In this document: positions 13,081-24,790 of the stretch, in pieces
Layout: each line of letters opens with the position of its first letter
Position numbering within the stretch: position 1 is the stretch's first letter
Assembly: GCF_040939455.1 (NCBI RefSeq)
Contig: NC_134136.1
Coordinates: 104,334,014-104,398,013 of the forward strand
Direction of reading: 5' to 3'
DNA: 64,000 nucleotides
DNA from: Microcebus murinus
Lineage: Eukaryota; Chordata; Mammalia; Primates; Cheirogaleidae
Position numbers and translations under genes: made by a program
Notes under the pieces: model-generated
What the model saw: only the letters and a program-made list of their open reading frames with translations
Databases searched by the model: none
Told to the model about the DNA's origin: nothing

Positions 13081-13164
13081 GGTCATGAAGCAGCATTAAC
13101 CCAACTCTAAGCCGATCTCCCTGAATTCAGAATTGAAGGTTTTGGAGTTTTCATAGACATGAAT

Positions 13165-13690
13165 TCTTTTTCCTCTTTTATTTTTAGTTGACATGTAATA
13201 ATTGTGCATATTTATGGGATACAGAATGATATTTCAATACATATATACAATGTGTAATGACCAAATGAGGGTAATTCATCACTTTAAAAATTTATCATTT
13301 ATTATTTGAACATTCAAAATATTTTCTTCTACCTTTTTGAAAATATACATAAATTATTTTAAGCATATCCCCCAAGCATATTGTGGGGATATAAATGTTT
13401 AGGTTACATATATTGCCTTTGCCCCGCCCGAGTCAGAGCTTCAAGCATGTCCACCCCTGAGACGGTGCAAACCGCATCCGTTAGGTGTGAATATACCCAT
13501 CCCCTCTTCCCCCCTTCCACCTGCCCGACACCCAATGAATGTTACTACTATATGTGCACATAAATGTTGGTTGATCAGTTAATACCAATTTGATGGTGAG
13601 TACAATGCTACAGAACATTAGAACTTACTTCTACTATCTAGCTGTAGCTTTATATCTGTTAACCAACTTTTCCCTATCCAGACATGAATT
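13165..13690 (-). mobile_element. Old L1MA-type 3' UTR, antisense, split by a younger L1
   Basis: The left part (13165-13366) has 'agttgacatgtaataattgtgcatatttatgggat' and 'tttgaacattcaaaat'. The right part (13610-13690) resumes with 'atgctacagaacattagaacttacttctactatctagctgta...accaacttttccctatcc'. Together they make one antisense L1MA/L1PB 3' UTR interrupted by the 13367-13609 insertion. Confidence 0.75.
13367..13609 (-). mobile_element. Young strepsirrhine L1 3' UTR, antisense, nested in an L1MA
   Basis: Nearly identical to the 3' UTR part of the L1 at 14121-14978. Both have 'catattgtggggatataaat'/'catattatggggatacaaat', 'gagacggtgcaaac', 'cccatcccctcttcccccc' and 'ggttgatcagttaatacc'. 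The two copies therefore come from the same L1 subfamily. I see no convincing target-site duplication. A 60-codon frame at 13381-13563 is non-coding 3' UTR. Confidence 0.85.
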
Positions 13691-14109
13691 CTTAAATGGT
13701 AAAGCCAAAATCTTTATCAGAAATTACTAATACATTATGCTTAATATGTTAAAATTTAGTTAAAATTTAGGATCACTAAATAAATTTAAAGTAATAGGCC
13801 AGTCTTTCAATTAATTATGTTTATGACAAAGAAAGCAAAACAAAAAATAATTTAGATAATTTCATTTCATAATAAACCAATTCAGGATATGTTTGTCATA
13901 GTTATTTATTGGTATGTTATTTGCCTTATTATTTATGTATAGCTTAAGGCATTGAATCTGGAATATAAAGTAGGTATATTTTGTTTTAAAGGAATTCTAT
14001 TAAAATGAGTTTGGGTCCACATTTATGTCTCTTTCTAGTCTTGAATATAAAGATAAATTGTGTCATGTATGTGTATTAGTTTTGAAGAATTTATAGTCAC
14101 ATGAGGTTA
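13691..14109. other. Unassigned AT-rich sequence
   Basis: No gene or confident repeat recognised. Confidence 0.4.
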
Positions 14110-14120
14110 AATCTACTTTA

Positions 14121-14978
14121 TTTTTTTATTTAAGCATATTATGGGGATACAAATGTTTAGGTTACATATATTGCCTTTGCCCCACCCGAGTCAGAGTTTC
14201 AAGCATGTCCACCCCTGAGACGGTGCAAACTGCATCCGTTAGGTGTGAATATACCCATCCCCTCTTCCCCCCTTCCACCTGCCCGACACCCAATGAATGT
14301 TACTACTATATGTGCACATAAATGTTGGTTGATCAGTTAATACCAATTTGATGGTGAGTACATGTGTCTCTTGTTTTTCCATTCTTGTAATAATACTTCA
14401 CTTAGTAGAAGGGGCTCCGGCTCTATCCAGGGTAATTATAAGAGGTGCTAGATCACCATTGTTTTTGTGGCTGAGTAGAACTCCATGGTATACATATACC
14501 ACATTTTATTAATCCACTCATGGATTGATGGGCACTTGGGTTGTTTCCACATCTTTGCAATTATGAATTGTGCTGCTATGAACATTCTAGTGTAGATGTC
14601 TTTTTTTATAACATGTCTCTTTTTCCTTTGGGTAGATGCCCAGTAATGGGATTGCTGGATTAAATGGTAGTTCTACTTGTAGTTCTTTGAGGTATCTCCA
14701 TATTACTTTCCACAGAGGTTGTACTAGCATGTAGCCCCATCAGCAGTGTATGAGTGTTCCTACCTCTCCATATCTATGCCAACATTTATTGTTTTGGGAC
14801 TTTTTAATAAAAGCCATTCTCACTGGAGTTATATCTTATTGTGGTTTTGATTTGCATTTCCCTGATGATTAGAGATGTTGAGCATTTTTTCATGTGTTCA
14901 TTGGCCATTAGTCTATCTTCTTTTGAAAAGTTTCTGTTCATGTCCTTTGCCCACTTTTTGATAGGGTTGTTTGATTGT
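14121..14978 (-). mobile_element. Young L1: 3' UTR and ORF2 C-terminus (non-inverted part)
   Basis: After a T-rich reversed tail this runs through the young 3' UTR, then antisense ORF2 end phrases: 'tggctgagtagaactccatggtatac', 'cttgggttgtttccacatctt', 'cccagtaatgggattgctgg', 'gattagagatgttgagcatttttt', 'ctttgcccactttttgatagggttgttt'. It stops at 14978 and joins an oppositely oriented L1 piece. Flanked on the left by 'aatctacttta' (14110-14120), which reappears at 15630-15640. Confidence 0.92.
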
Positions 14979-15629
14979 GGAACCAGAGAAGAACCCGTAT
15001 AGCAAAAGCAATCTGAGAAAAAAAGAACAAATTTGGCATCATTGATTTACCAGATTTCAAGCTATGCTACAAGGCTTTAGTAATTGAAATAGCGTGGCAC
15101 TGGCACAAGAACAGAGACATAGACCAATGGAACAGAACTGAGAACCCAGATATAAAACCATGCTCATATAGCCATATAGCCAACCTTTGACAAATCAGAC
15201 AAAAACATACACTGGAGAAAAGAATCCTTATTCAATAAATGGTGCTGAGAAAATTGGATAGTCACATGTAGAAGACTGAAACAGGATTTGCACCTTTCAC
15301 TTCTCACAAAAATCAACTCATGGTAGATAACAGACTTAAACCTAAGGCATGAAACTATAACAATTCTAGAAGAAAATGTTGGAAAAACTCTTACAGACAT
15401 TGGCCTTGACAAAGAATTTATGAAGAAGACCCCAAAGGCAATCACAGCAACAACAAAAATAGATAAATGGGACATGATCAAATTGAAAAGCTTCTGCACA
15501 GCCAAGGAAACTATCATGAGAGCAAACAGGCAACTTACAAAATGGGAGAAAATATTTGCATGCTACACATCCAATAAAGGGCTGATAACTAGAATCTATA
15601 TAGAGCTCAAAAAAATCAGCAAGAAAAAT
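14979..15629 (+). mobile_element. Young L1: inverted 5' segment of ORF2
   Basis: Sense-strand ORF2 from 'aagaacccgtatagcaaaagcaatctga' to 'ctcaaaaaaatcagcaagaaaaat'. Its last bases adjoin, in the L1 consensus, the first bases of the other piece ('atcaaacaaccctatc'), so together they are one 5'-inverted L1. The 73-codon frame at 15420-15641 and antisense 117-codon frame at 15164-15517 belong to this relic. Target-site duplication 'aatctacttta' closes it at 15630-15640. Confidence 0.92.
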
Positions 15630-15640
15630 AATCTACTTTA

Positions 15641-17159
15641 AAGTTTCCTTTTTATTAAAGCTTATAGGGAATTGCTGAAGTAAAGTTTCATTGTGCCAAG
15701 TCACTAAGCAAAGTTTCCCAATATGACAACTGTTAGAAAAGTGAACCAAGGGCAATTGTCCCCTTAGGCTATGGGCAAACTGCCCAGTTATGAACCCTGA
15801 ACTCATTCAGCCAAAAAATCTATATTACACTAGTGTCTATTATATTTGACTCATTTTAACCAGCTTTTCTCTATGGCTCCCACTTTTATTCCAAGGTACT
15901 CAGACAAATAGAAAAAAGGGGATAATTCTGGTTTTGGTGATCAGTAACTTTGTAAAAATTAAATTTGTTGGATATTTTTTTCTGGCAATAGTTTGAGATG
16001 AAACAACTTTTTTTTCAACAAATTGAAACAGCTTATTTCCTCCAGAGCAATACAGTTTGCATTTGACGTCAGATAAGTGATTCTTCTAATTTGAGCTCTC
16101 AGCAAACTAGTGAATAAAACTCCTTTCATTTATTTTCCATATTTCTTCATGAGATTTTTTTCAGAATCTCAAAGTGTTCTTGGAGATTGGGGGTTGGTTA
16201 TTCAGCTCATAAGAAGAATCTAACAGAAAACGTACTATTAAACATTTGAGCTGCTCAGATCAAAGCCAATATTTAAGACCAAAGTAATATTATGCATAAT
16301 AAATAGGCAGACAGTTAATGACTTTGGGCAGAATGATTATATCTGTTAGCCATTGAATTAACTTCTATAAGTCTAATACTCTTGATGAATTTTCCTCTGT
16401 CTGGTATTTTTCCATCAGGTATATAATTCATGAGGCTAAAGCAGTATCAAGTTAGCATCAACATTTTATTACTACCATATACTTGGTGCCTTTCTGTTTC
16501 TTTAAAGAAAATGAAGTTGCTTTTTCATGTTCCAGTAAATTTACGTGATTTCTTTGGAAGAGTTACCACTAGGATTCACCATGAATTACTGCAATATGCT
16601 TAGTGCTGTTTAGAAAACATTTCATCCCTTTCCCTGTTTTGTGTAGTTTTATTTCCTTTTAATGCCTTTTTAATTCCCCTTATTTAAAGCCTAAGTCTCA
16701 AATATTCATGGTTCTTATTACAAACTATAAAATATGTGCCTAATGCCATTATCCTCTCTAAAAATCGTCTTCAATCCTTATAGTTTAATCACATGTCTTG
16801 CCTGTAACTAAATTTAAAAATCTATGTAAATTGTCAGAACTCTAGTAAAATAAAATGCCTAAAAATCTTGTATAATGATATGGCTTTATAGCAATGGCTA
16901 CATTGCTTGTTTTGTAAAATTATTTTATTTAGCTTTTTAAGTTAGATATGCCAATTGTATGTGTCTAATAAAATCAAATCAGAATTTAGGCATTGATTTT
17001 TTTCTTTTTTTCTTTTTTTAGGGTCTTGCTCTGTGAATATTTTTAAAGCTGCCAACCTTGGTGCTATCCTTGGTTTTTCCTTTCCTATCACCCCTGGTAT
17101 CTAATCCATCAATTTCTAATGATTATATCTCACAATTGGCCCTGTATCTGTTTATAAGT
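15641..17159. other. Unassigned AT-rich sequence
   Basis: No gene or RNA recognised. 16998-17033 is a T-rich stretch ending 'agggtcttgctctgt' that resembles an Alu stub, but it is too short to call. Confidence 0.4.
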
Positions 17160-17770
17160 CTTCTATCACCCTCTTATTCCAAGCTTCCTCATTGGTCTAT
17201 AATCCATTCTCCACACAGCAGTGAAAGCCAGAATTAAAGGTAAATTGTGTGAATCACTTTCCTGCTTAAAACTGCCTAATGAATTCCTGGAATCAAGTCC
17301 AAACTCCTTATTATGGCCAGTTAGTGCATGTATCAACTTGCCCTTACTTTATTTTCTGATCTTGTCCCCTCTCACTCCCTTTGTGGCCACATACCATGCT
17401 CATTCCCATCATGGCATCTTGGCTCTTGCTGACCCTTTTGGACTCTTAAAGCTTTTTCTCTGCCTCATGGTTTCTCCTTTCTTATCCTTCAGGTCTAAGC
17501 TCAGATGTCACCTCTCCAAAGAAGCCTTTGAACTACCCTGCCCAAAGTAGCTCCAAGTCAGTCTCTCTTATGTCTCCCTATGCTATTTATTTCATAGCAG
17601 TTAGCTCCATCTGAAATTACTTATTTATTTGTTTGATCCTTTACTGTCTTTATCTCTACCGTCCCCAACTTCCTTTTAAGTTCCACAAGAGTAAGGCCCT
17701 CATCTCACTCAGTGCAATAGCCAACATCCTAGGTCAGAACTTGGTATATAGTTCATGCTTTTTAGACATG
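17160..17770 (+). mobile_element. L2 (ORF2 end and 3' UTR), sense
   Basis: Clear L2 order: 'ccattctccacacagcagtgaaagccagaa', 'cctgcttaaaactgcctaatg', 'ccaaactccttattatggcc', 'gtctaagctcagatgtcacctctccaaagaagcc', 'tatctgaaattacttatttatttgt'-type text, 'agttccacaagagtaaggccc', 'cttggtatatagttcatg'. The 109-codon frame at 17221-17550 is an L2 ORF2 remnant with internal decay, not a host gene. Confidence 0.88.
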
Positions 17771-18380
17771 TACTAAATAGATAATATATTAATTGTCAAA
17801 ATTCAGGGCAGGTAGTGAACAATTGTTTTCTTGAAGTATTGATTCTCAAACATTTTCATTTTATGAAGCTATTAAGTTTTCTGTAAATCACCTCACTCTT
17901 CATGTATTCCCTCCCTTAAAACTGACCCAATGTTCTCAGGTTTTTCTACTCATTAGATTCACATTTCTTGTCAGTAGGATTTAACTTTGGTAAAATATTC
18001 AACATTTTATAAATCATGCTTGAACTGCTTTGCAAATAGTAGATGAAGGAACTGACTGGCCATGGGCTGTGATTTCAGAGGTTTTCAAAAGCACCTAATC
18101 TTTTCTTTCTACCTTCAACTACCCATTTACATTGAGTCTGAAAATCCCACATTTAGAGTTTTAATTCTTTTATTTTTTTAATTAAACAACATAAATTTAT
18201 TTTCTCACAATCCTGATGGCCAGAAGTCCAAGATCATGATGTTGACAGGGTTGGTTTCTTCTGACTGGTGTCCTTATTAGAATTTTATTGCTTTGAAAGT
18301 TTTGACCCATGTTAAGTTAGAAATATTTCTGGAAAGATTAACATTTTAAATTTGTTCAGATATTTAGGTGTAAGGTCTGA
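17771..18380. other. Mostly unassigned; old repeat fragment near 18180-18290
   Basis: 18190-18290 ('tttattttctcacaatcctgatggccagaagtccaagatca...gggttggtttcttctgac') is a phrase common in old mammalian interspersed repeats. I cannot assign its family with confidence. The rest shows nothing recognisable. Confidence 0.4.
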
Positions 18381-18503
18381 GGGTCTAAAATGATATTTTG
18401 AGAAGGAAAAAAATAACAAACATTAAAATGGAAATGCCAAGAATCTAAAATATAGGTAGAAGGAGCACCTAGAGGGTGGGATCCATTCAGAAATCTTGAT
18501 CTG

Positions 18504-18588
18504 TTTTTTGTTTGTTTGTTTGTTTTGGTTTTGTTTGTTTGTTTTGGTTTTGTTTGTTTGCTTGTTTGTTTTGTGAAATATTTGATTC
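18504..18588 (-). mobile_element. TTTG-rich short retro-insertion
   Basis: A (TTTG)n/(TTTTGG) stretch followed by 'tgaaatatttgattca'. It is flanked by 'cagaaatcttgatctg' (18488-18503) and, beyond the later Alu, 'cagaatcttgatctg' (18951-18965). This looks like a target-site duplication around a tail-dominated antisense retro-insertion of unknown source. Confidence 0.6.
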
Positions 18589-18600
18589 ACACAGAAATCT

Positions 18601-18947
<347 letters not shown>

Positions 18948-19278
18948 ACACAGAATCTTGATCTGCTTGTAAGGCAGGTGCGAGTGTGATCTATAGAGTT
19001 CTGCTTCCTGGCTTTGCTACTAACTGCATATTTAGACGTGTCATTTAAGAGATTCTCTTATTTCTTCACATAAAGATTAAATGACATGTCTAAATATACA
19101 GTTAATAGCAAAGCCAGGAACCAGAACTCTATAGATCATACTCGCACCTGCTTTACAAGCAGATCAAGATTTCTGAATGGCTCCCACCCTCTGGTGCTCC
19201 CTTCTGCTTATATTTCAGATCCTTGGTATTCTAATGTTTGTTGTTTTTTTTTCCTTCTTAAATACCTTTTTAGATCCA

Positions 19279-21770
19279 TCTGGGTGATCTCTAAACAATT
19301 CCAGGTCGGTGATTGCACACTCCATAATTTGTTCAGATTAACTCACTCCACTTCTCACAGACACTGGAAAGTATAAGAGAACTGATGTAATTAAGTGTTC
19401 TCATCACAAAAATGATAACTGTGTGTGTGAGGTGATGCATTTTTTAACTGACTACATTAACTATTCCACAATGTATATACACTTCAAAACATCATGTTGC
19501 TCACAATAAATATAGAATTTTAAAAAGCCAATATGATTTCCATAAATACAGTAACATGGGACAAAACAGCAACAGACCTCAAATTCACTTTTTATATCTG
19601 TTTTTCATACCACCTATATTCACAGTATTTCATTCTACATCTATTCCCAAATTTGAATGCATGTGCATGCACAAACACACATATGCATCACCTCCTTCAC
19701 TGAGAAATGACAGCGCCATTATCCATTCAAAGGCGCTGACTCTAAGAAGAGTGAAACAGAAGGTACTTCTCTCTTATCCAGCATCCAATAAGCTATTCTA
19801 TTTTCTGGTTTCTTCATTATATTTCATTTTATTTATTAATATTATGTTAAGAACTCACAGAGCCACAGCAGGTTGGGAAGGTTAGCAGGAGATATCCATT
19901 TATTTTTTGTCTCGATCTCTTTTTAGATAACTCATTCTTGGTGATTTTCTTTTGAAATTATTCTTTCCTTTCACCCACTCCCCTGATTAATCTATTAACA
20001 CACTGCCAAATGTAGGGGTTCTAGCAATATAATAGCAATTAACAATTGCTGTTGCACGAAACTAACAAAAGAATATTTTGCTAATAATTTTTTATTCTCA
20101 AACAGGTCATGATTATACTTAGAACATTATCATATTTAATACATTTTTTACTTATATTTATTTCAGTAGTCATGATCTCATAAATGATCTGCTCATTCTG
20201 ACTCTCAGGAGACAATAAATATTTAGTCAATAAATAAATGCAATGTTGGAATTAAAACATACTCTCAACATTTAAACAAAATACATTTTTATAAAGTGTG
20301 GAGGGAGGAAGCATGGGTTTGGAGGCTGTGCACTAGAAAAGTTATATATTTTTCTATAGCATGAAATATTTTCCTCATTAAAATGCATATAATATGAAGC
20401 TATTGCTCCAGGAAGACCTGCTATGTTCTGCTGAATTGCCCTCACTGATCAATGGATTAGCTAGCAATAGAGGAGGATATGGTTGATATTTGTACATGTG
20501 TATATAAATGATTGAAGAAAGGAAGTAATGGGAATTAATATTCTGCTTTTATAAGTATAATTATAAGTTTAACACAGGGACAACTTTAATTTTAGGGTAA
20601 TAAATCTGTACATCATGAATGATATATATGTTCAGGTCATGCTGTTTTGCATTCATTTTCTATTTGTATGGAATTGAAATAAACTCATCCAATTTATGAA
20701 TGAAAGTCAAAACTGTACTTGAAAGTGAAGGAAAAGGGCATTATTTTTTAAAGATTGAGTATAAATATATCTTCATGACTTTAATAGTGTTCAAAAATAT
20801 ATTTTAGAAACTTACTTTAGTCTATTATTTCTCCAAATAGATGCTTTAAATGTATTAAACTTCTGCTGCAAAAACTAACCTAGGCCAATTTGGGCATTCA
20901 GGAATTGTCAAATTTTTGGAGCAAACTCAAGTAGAATTCTACAGTTAGAGACAGGTGGATGATCCATGGCAACCTTTTCTCCACAATCTTGCTACCAGGT
21001 GGTGTGCTAAAATTAAAACAAGTCTTAGATTAAATAGACCAAATTCTGTCAAATGTACCAACATTTAGTAGTGAATAGGCACAAAAACAATTATTGAATT
21101 TGGGCCTTTAAGTTCTCACTTTCAATCCATAGAAACTTCCACAATCCCCAAACAAGAAAGCTTCATTTTGAGGAAGATCAGCCAGACTTCCAGTTACATC
21201 AGGGACAGAATCTTCCATGAAATTAAATAGAGTGCAGACCAAACGAAGTGTAGACCTAGACCTAGTACACTTATCTGAAGGTATTACACTCCTAGCCTTG
21301 ACAAGTTCTGATGCCTCATTCATGGTAAAGCTCATAAAAAGCTATGTACCCAACTGAACATTTTGAACACTACTCATTTCATCAATGAAAAACTATTTCA
21401 AACATCCCTTTTGTGAATTAATGAAACCTCTGGTATAGACTTTAATGATGATACTTGAAATTCTTATGTGGCCATTTTGAGAGTATGGATTCTGGATTAA
21501 GGAAGTTAAAATTCTAACCACTTTAGGAGTATGAATCAAAGGTAATATACAAATACATAACTCACAGTGATGTGTTTTAAGATAATTTACCACACCCATA
21601 CCATAATAGCTTCTTAAGTAGATTTACACTATAATGTTCCATCTGCACTAAGGAGATATTAATTGAAATAGGCACTATTTTATAGATATCCTGTACATGT
21701 TACCTTATATATCCATATTTGCATGTAGATCATCAATATCTATATCATCTATCATCTGCCTATCTCCCTC
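19279..21770. other. Unassigned AT-rich sequence
   Basis: No gene, RNA or assignable repeat recognised. Frames at 19086-19376, 19556-19885, 21108-21335 (minus) and 21393-21599 (minus) were inspected and show no known domain, zinc-binding pattern, retroviral motif or splice context that I can recognise. Confidence 0.4.
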
Positions 21771-21772
21771 TT

Positions 21773-21773
21773 C

Positions 21774-21851
<78 letters not shown>
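21773..21851 (+). repeat. Compound (TC)n(TA)n microsatellite
   Basis: A TC run switches directly to a TA run of about 26 units ending at 21851. It generates the Ser-Leu/Ile-Tyr repeats of the spurious frame at 21697-21891. Confidence 0.97.
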
Positions 21852-21853
<2 letters not shown>

Positions 21854-22568
21854 TTGTAGGAGTAGGAGTCACAGAAAATGAGGTCATTTGAGCCAGTGGC
21901 CCTGGTTTGTATCATCTAAAGATCTTAAATCTGAACTCTATAAATTCTTAGACACTCAAATAATGCAAATTCTACAGGTGTCTGGAGTAATCTTTTCCAA
22001 TTTTTAAGTCTATTGACTACATATAACTTTCTCATATTGAAGAAAAGTCTTGGCTGGTGAGGTACACCAAGTCTGAACTCAAACTGGGTTCTTAAGCTTT
22101 GAAAGGAAAACAAGGACAAGCTAAATGTCTGCCTCTGCCCAGAGGGGAACTCCCTGAAAGAGAGAGCTTTAAAGTTTCTCTCCCAAAGAAAAGTTTAATG
22201 ACATCAAAGAGGGCCCTGGAGAAAAGTTCTGGTACTTGCCTAAAAACTAGGTCTAGAAATAGGCTGAGAAGTAAAGTTTCAGGGAATCTTTTCTATCCAA
22301 CTGGAGAGATACTTTGTGAGCCACTAATAATGGTGTGCTTGCCACCTTTCAGTTTACCCTTTTTGAATGAGTCAGGTGGTTTGCTTTTAATTGATATATT
22401 TATTCATTTTCCCTCTGGAAAACCATCTCTACTCATATTCCTGGATCACCTGTTTTCCTATAATCTGTTATGTATGGGAGCTTTGGAAATCAACAGAACT
22501 TCCCATTATATCTCTTTTCCAGTAAAAGGTTCAGAATAAATCTATGTAAGATTGAGGCTCCTCCGTTG
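21852..22568. other. Unassigned sequence with a 146-codon open frame
   Basis: The plus-strand frame 22099-22539 is the longest here that is not obviously a repeat. Its product is basic in the first half (many Lys/Arg/Ser) and hydrophobic later. I recognise no domain, and the start codon lacks a strong Kozak context. The 'gttcagaataaatc' at its end could be a decayed polyadenylation signal, as in an old LTR. Most likely non-coding. Confidence 0.3.
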
Positions 22569-22580
22569 CAATCAGAGTCT

Positions 22581-22913
22581 TTTTTTTTGAGACAGAGTCT
22601 CACTTTGTTGCCCAGGCTAGAGTGAGTGCCATGGCATCAGCCTAGCTCACAGCAACCTCAAACTCCTGGGCTCAAGTGATCCTCCTGCCACAGCCTCCCG
22701 AGTAGCTGGGATTACAGGCATGTGCCACCATGCCCGGCTAATTGTTTCTATATATATATATATATTAGTTTACCAATTAATTTTTTTCTAGTTATAGTAG
22801 AGACAGGGTCTCGCTCTTGCTCAGGCTGGTTTCGAACTCCTGACCTCGAACAATCAGCCCGCCTGGGCCTCCCAGAGTGCTGGGATTACAGGCGTTGAGC
22901 CACCTCGCCCAGC
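22581..22913 (-). mobile_element. Alu SINE, lemur type, antisense
   Basis: Complete antisense Alu. Target-site duplication 'caatcagagtct' before and 'caatcactgagtct' after (2-bp difference). Confidence 0.95.
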
Positions 22914-23199
22914 CAATCACTGAGTCTTATAGTACCTACAATGCCTATGACAACTGAATTTTTATTTCTCACTCAGACTCTGCTGAGCAAGACTCATATA
23001 TCCAAATGTCTACTATAAAACTCATCCAGGGAGCTCAAACATAACATTCAATGCAAAAATAATGGTTTTGTGTCTAACCTCACAAATGTTGAGCCCTCCA
23101 TTCTTCTCCATCTCAATTAATGTTTGCAATACACCTGCTGTTATTTGAGTCAAACACCTAAGCATCATTCTCCTTTTTTCTCTATCCCTTACACCTGAT

Positions 23200-24330
23200 A
23201 TCCAATCTATCATCATTTTCTGTGATTTCTACCTTCCCACCTCTGCTGTTATTCTTAATCTAGTCCAAGCTTCTACCAACTTCCACCTGAAATGCTGCAT
23301 TTGCCATCTTTTAGGTCTCCTTTCTTATACTCTATCTCTGCTTCTTTGGTCAACATAGCAACTGAATGGTAATGAAAATAAAATAAAAGGATCATATCAC
23401 TTCTTTTTTTTTTTTTTTTTTTTTTTGAGACAGAGTCTCGCTTTGTTGCCCAGGCTAGAATGAGTGCCATGGCGTCAGCCTAGCTCACAGCAACCTCAAA
23501 CTCCTGGGCTCGAGTGATCCTTCTGCCTCAGCCTCCCGGGTAGCTGGGACTACAGGCATGCGCCACCATGCCCGGCTAATTTTTTTTATATATATATCAG
23601 TTGGCCAATTAATTTCTTTCTATTTATAGTAGAGACGGGGGTCTCGCTCTTGCTCAGGCTGGTTTCGAACTCCTGACCTTGAGCAATCCGCCCGCCTCGG
23701 CCTCCCAAGAGCTAGGATTACAGGCGTGAGCCACAGCGCCCGGCCTCATATCACTTCTTTATTTAAAAACCTTTTATAGCTTCTCTTTAACCATGAAATG
23801 AATCAAAATCTCTAATAATGCCCTACAAATCACCCTCCCATAATCTCTGGACTCTAAAATCCTACCAATTTCCTGCTCTCACTGGCCACATAGTCTTTCC
23901 TGGTGTTCTAAATAGGAAGTCCACATAGCCCAACCTTTGCACTCACTGGGTCCACTGCCTGGAAAGCTCTGGCCCCTAATAGTCACAGGTCTGATTCCTT
24001 GATATCTAAGTCTCAGCTCAACTATCGCATTACTATGAGACGACCCCTACCACCTTATCTTAGGTAGCTCAGCAATGCCCCCAGCCAGGAACTCTCTACA
24101 TCTTTACCTGCCTTCTATTTCCTAGAGCATTTTTCACTAACTGAAGTTTCTTATTTATTTAGTTGGTTGGTTATTATCCCCCTACTTTGATTATAATGTA
24201 AATTCCATAAAAACTCAGATCTTTGCTGTCTTCTGCTATACTCTATTCTCCTTGGCACATGGCAGGATCCCAATTTGTTGAATAAAGAAATGAGGACTCC
24301 TACCTGGAAAATTTTTTCTTTCAAGAAAGA
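23200..24330 (+). mobile_element. L2, sense, interrupted by an Alu
   Basis: Upstream part: 'ccaatctatcatc', 'tctagtccaagcttctacc'. Downstream part: 'ccttttatagcttc', 'ctggccacatagtctttcc', 'cctggaaagctctggcccc', 'taagtctcagctcaact', 'gtaaattccataaaaactcagatctttgctgtcttctgctatac', 'tggcacatggcaggatcccaatttgttgaataaa'. These follow L2 order in sense. The Alu at 23406-23745 splits it. Confidence 0.8.
23406..23745 (-). mobile_element. Alu SINE, lemur type, antisense
   Basis: Complete antisense Alu ending 'gagccacagcgcccggcc'. Perfect 14-bp target-site duplication 'tcatatcacttctt' at 23392-23405 and 23746-23759, inside the L2. Confidence 0.97.
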
Positions 24331-24654
24331 GAGAATCAAAGTAGCCTTTTCCCAATGTAGTTGAGGACCTTGGTATTAAGCTGCCATCGCAAAACTATTC
24401 TGAAAACCCCAGAAATTTGTCACCCTATTTAAATCCAGCTCTGAATATATTAACTGCTCAAGGAGTCACCAAGGTGTCACTAGGATAGATCTGAGCATCT
24501 CTCATTTCCTCAGGCCCTATCATTCTTCTGTTTGATTAAATCAATGCAGGAGGAAGAGAGGTAACATTGCATTCAATGAAAAAAATTCCCTGCGATAATT
24601 TGCATCATCTGCAAGAAGAATTGAAAGGGATTTATTCAATCTCACAGCTCTAAG

Positions 24655-24790
24655 GCAGCGGTTCTCAAAGTGTGGTCCCTGGACCAGCAGCATCAGCACA
24701 ACCTGGGAACTTGTTAGAGATTCACATTCTCAGGGCCCACTCCTGACTTGCAGAATCAGAAATTTTATATCTGTTTGAAAAAAAAAAAAA
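24655..24790. mobile_element. MER5A-type hAT-Charlie fragment
   Basis: Begins 'gcggttctcaaagtgtggtccctggaccagcagcatcagca', continues 'cctgggaacttgttagagattcacattctcagg' and 'cagaatcagaaatttta', then breaks into an A run. Truncated at one end and opposite in direction to the copy at 2930. Confidence 0.88.

Noticed and set aside
15164..15641. 117- and 73-codon frames in opposite directions
   Set aside because: Both fall in the inverted L1 ORF2 segment. The sense one is an ORF2 remnant and the other its shadow.
16998..17033. T-rich stretch ending 'agggtcttgctctgt', a possible Alu stub
   Set aside because: Only about 15 bases resemble Alu and no arm follows. Too short to support.
17221..17550. 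109-codon plus-strand frame resembling a protein with hydrophobic segments
   Set aside because: The nucleotide sequence follows the L2 ORF2 end in order, so this is a LINE remnant and not a host membrane protein.
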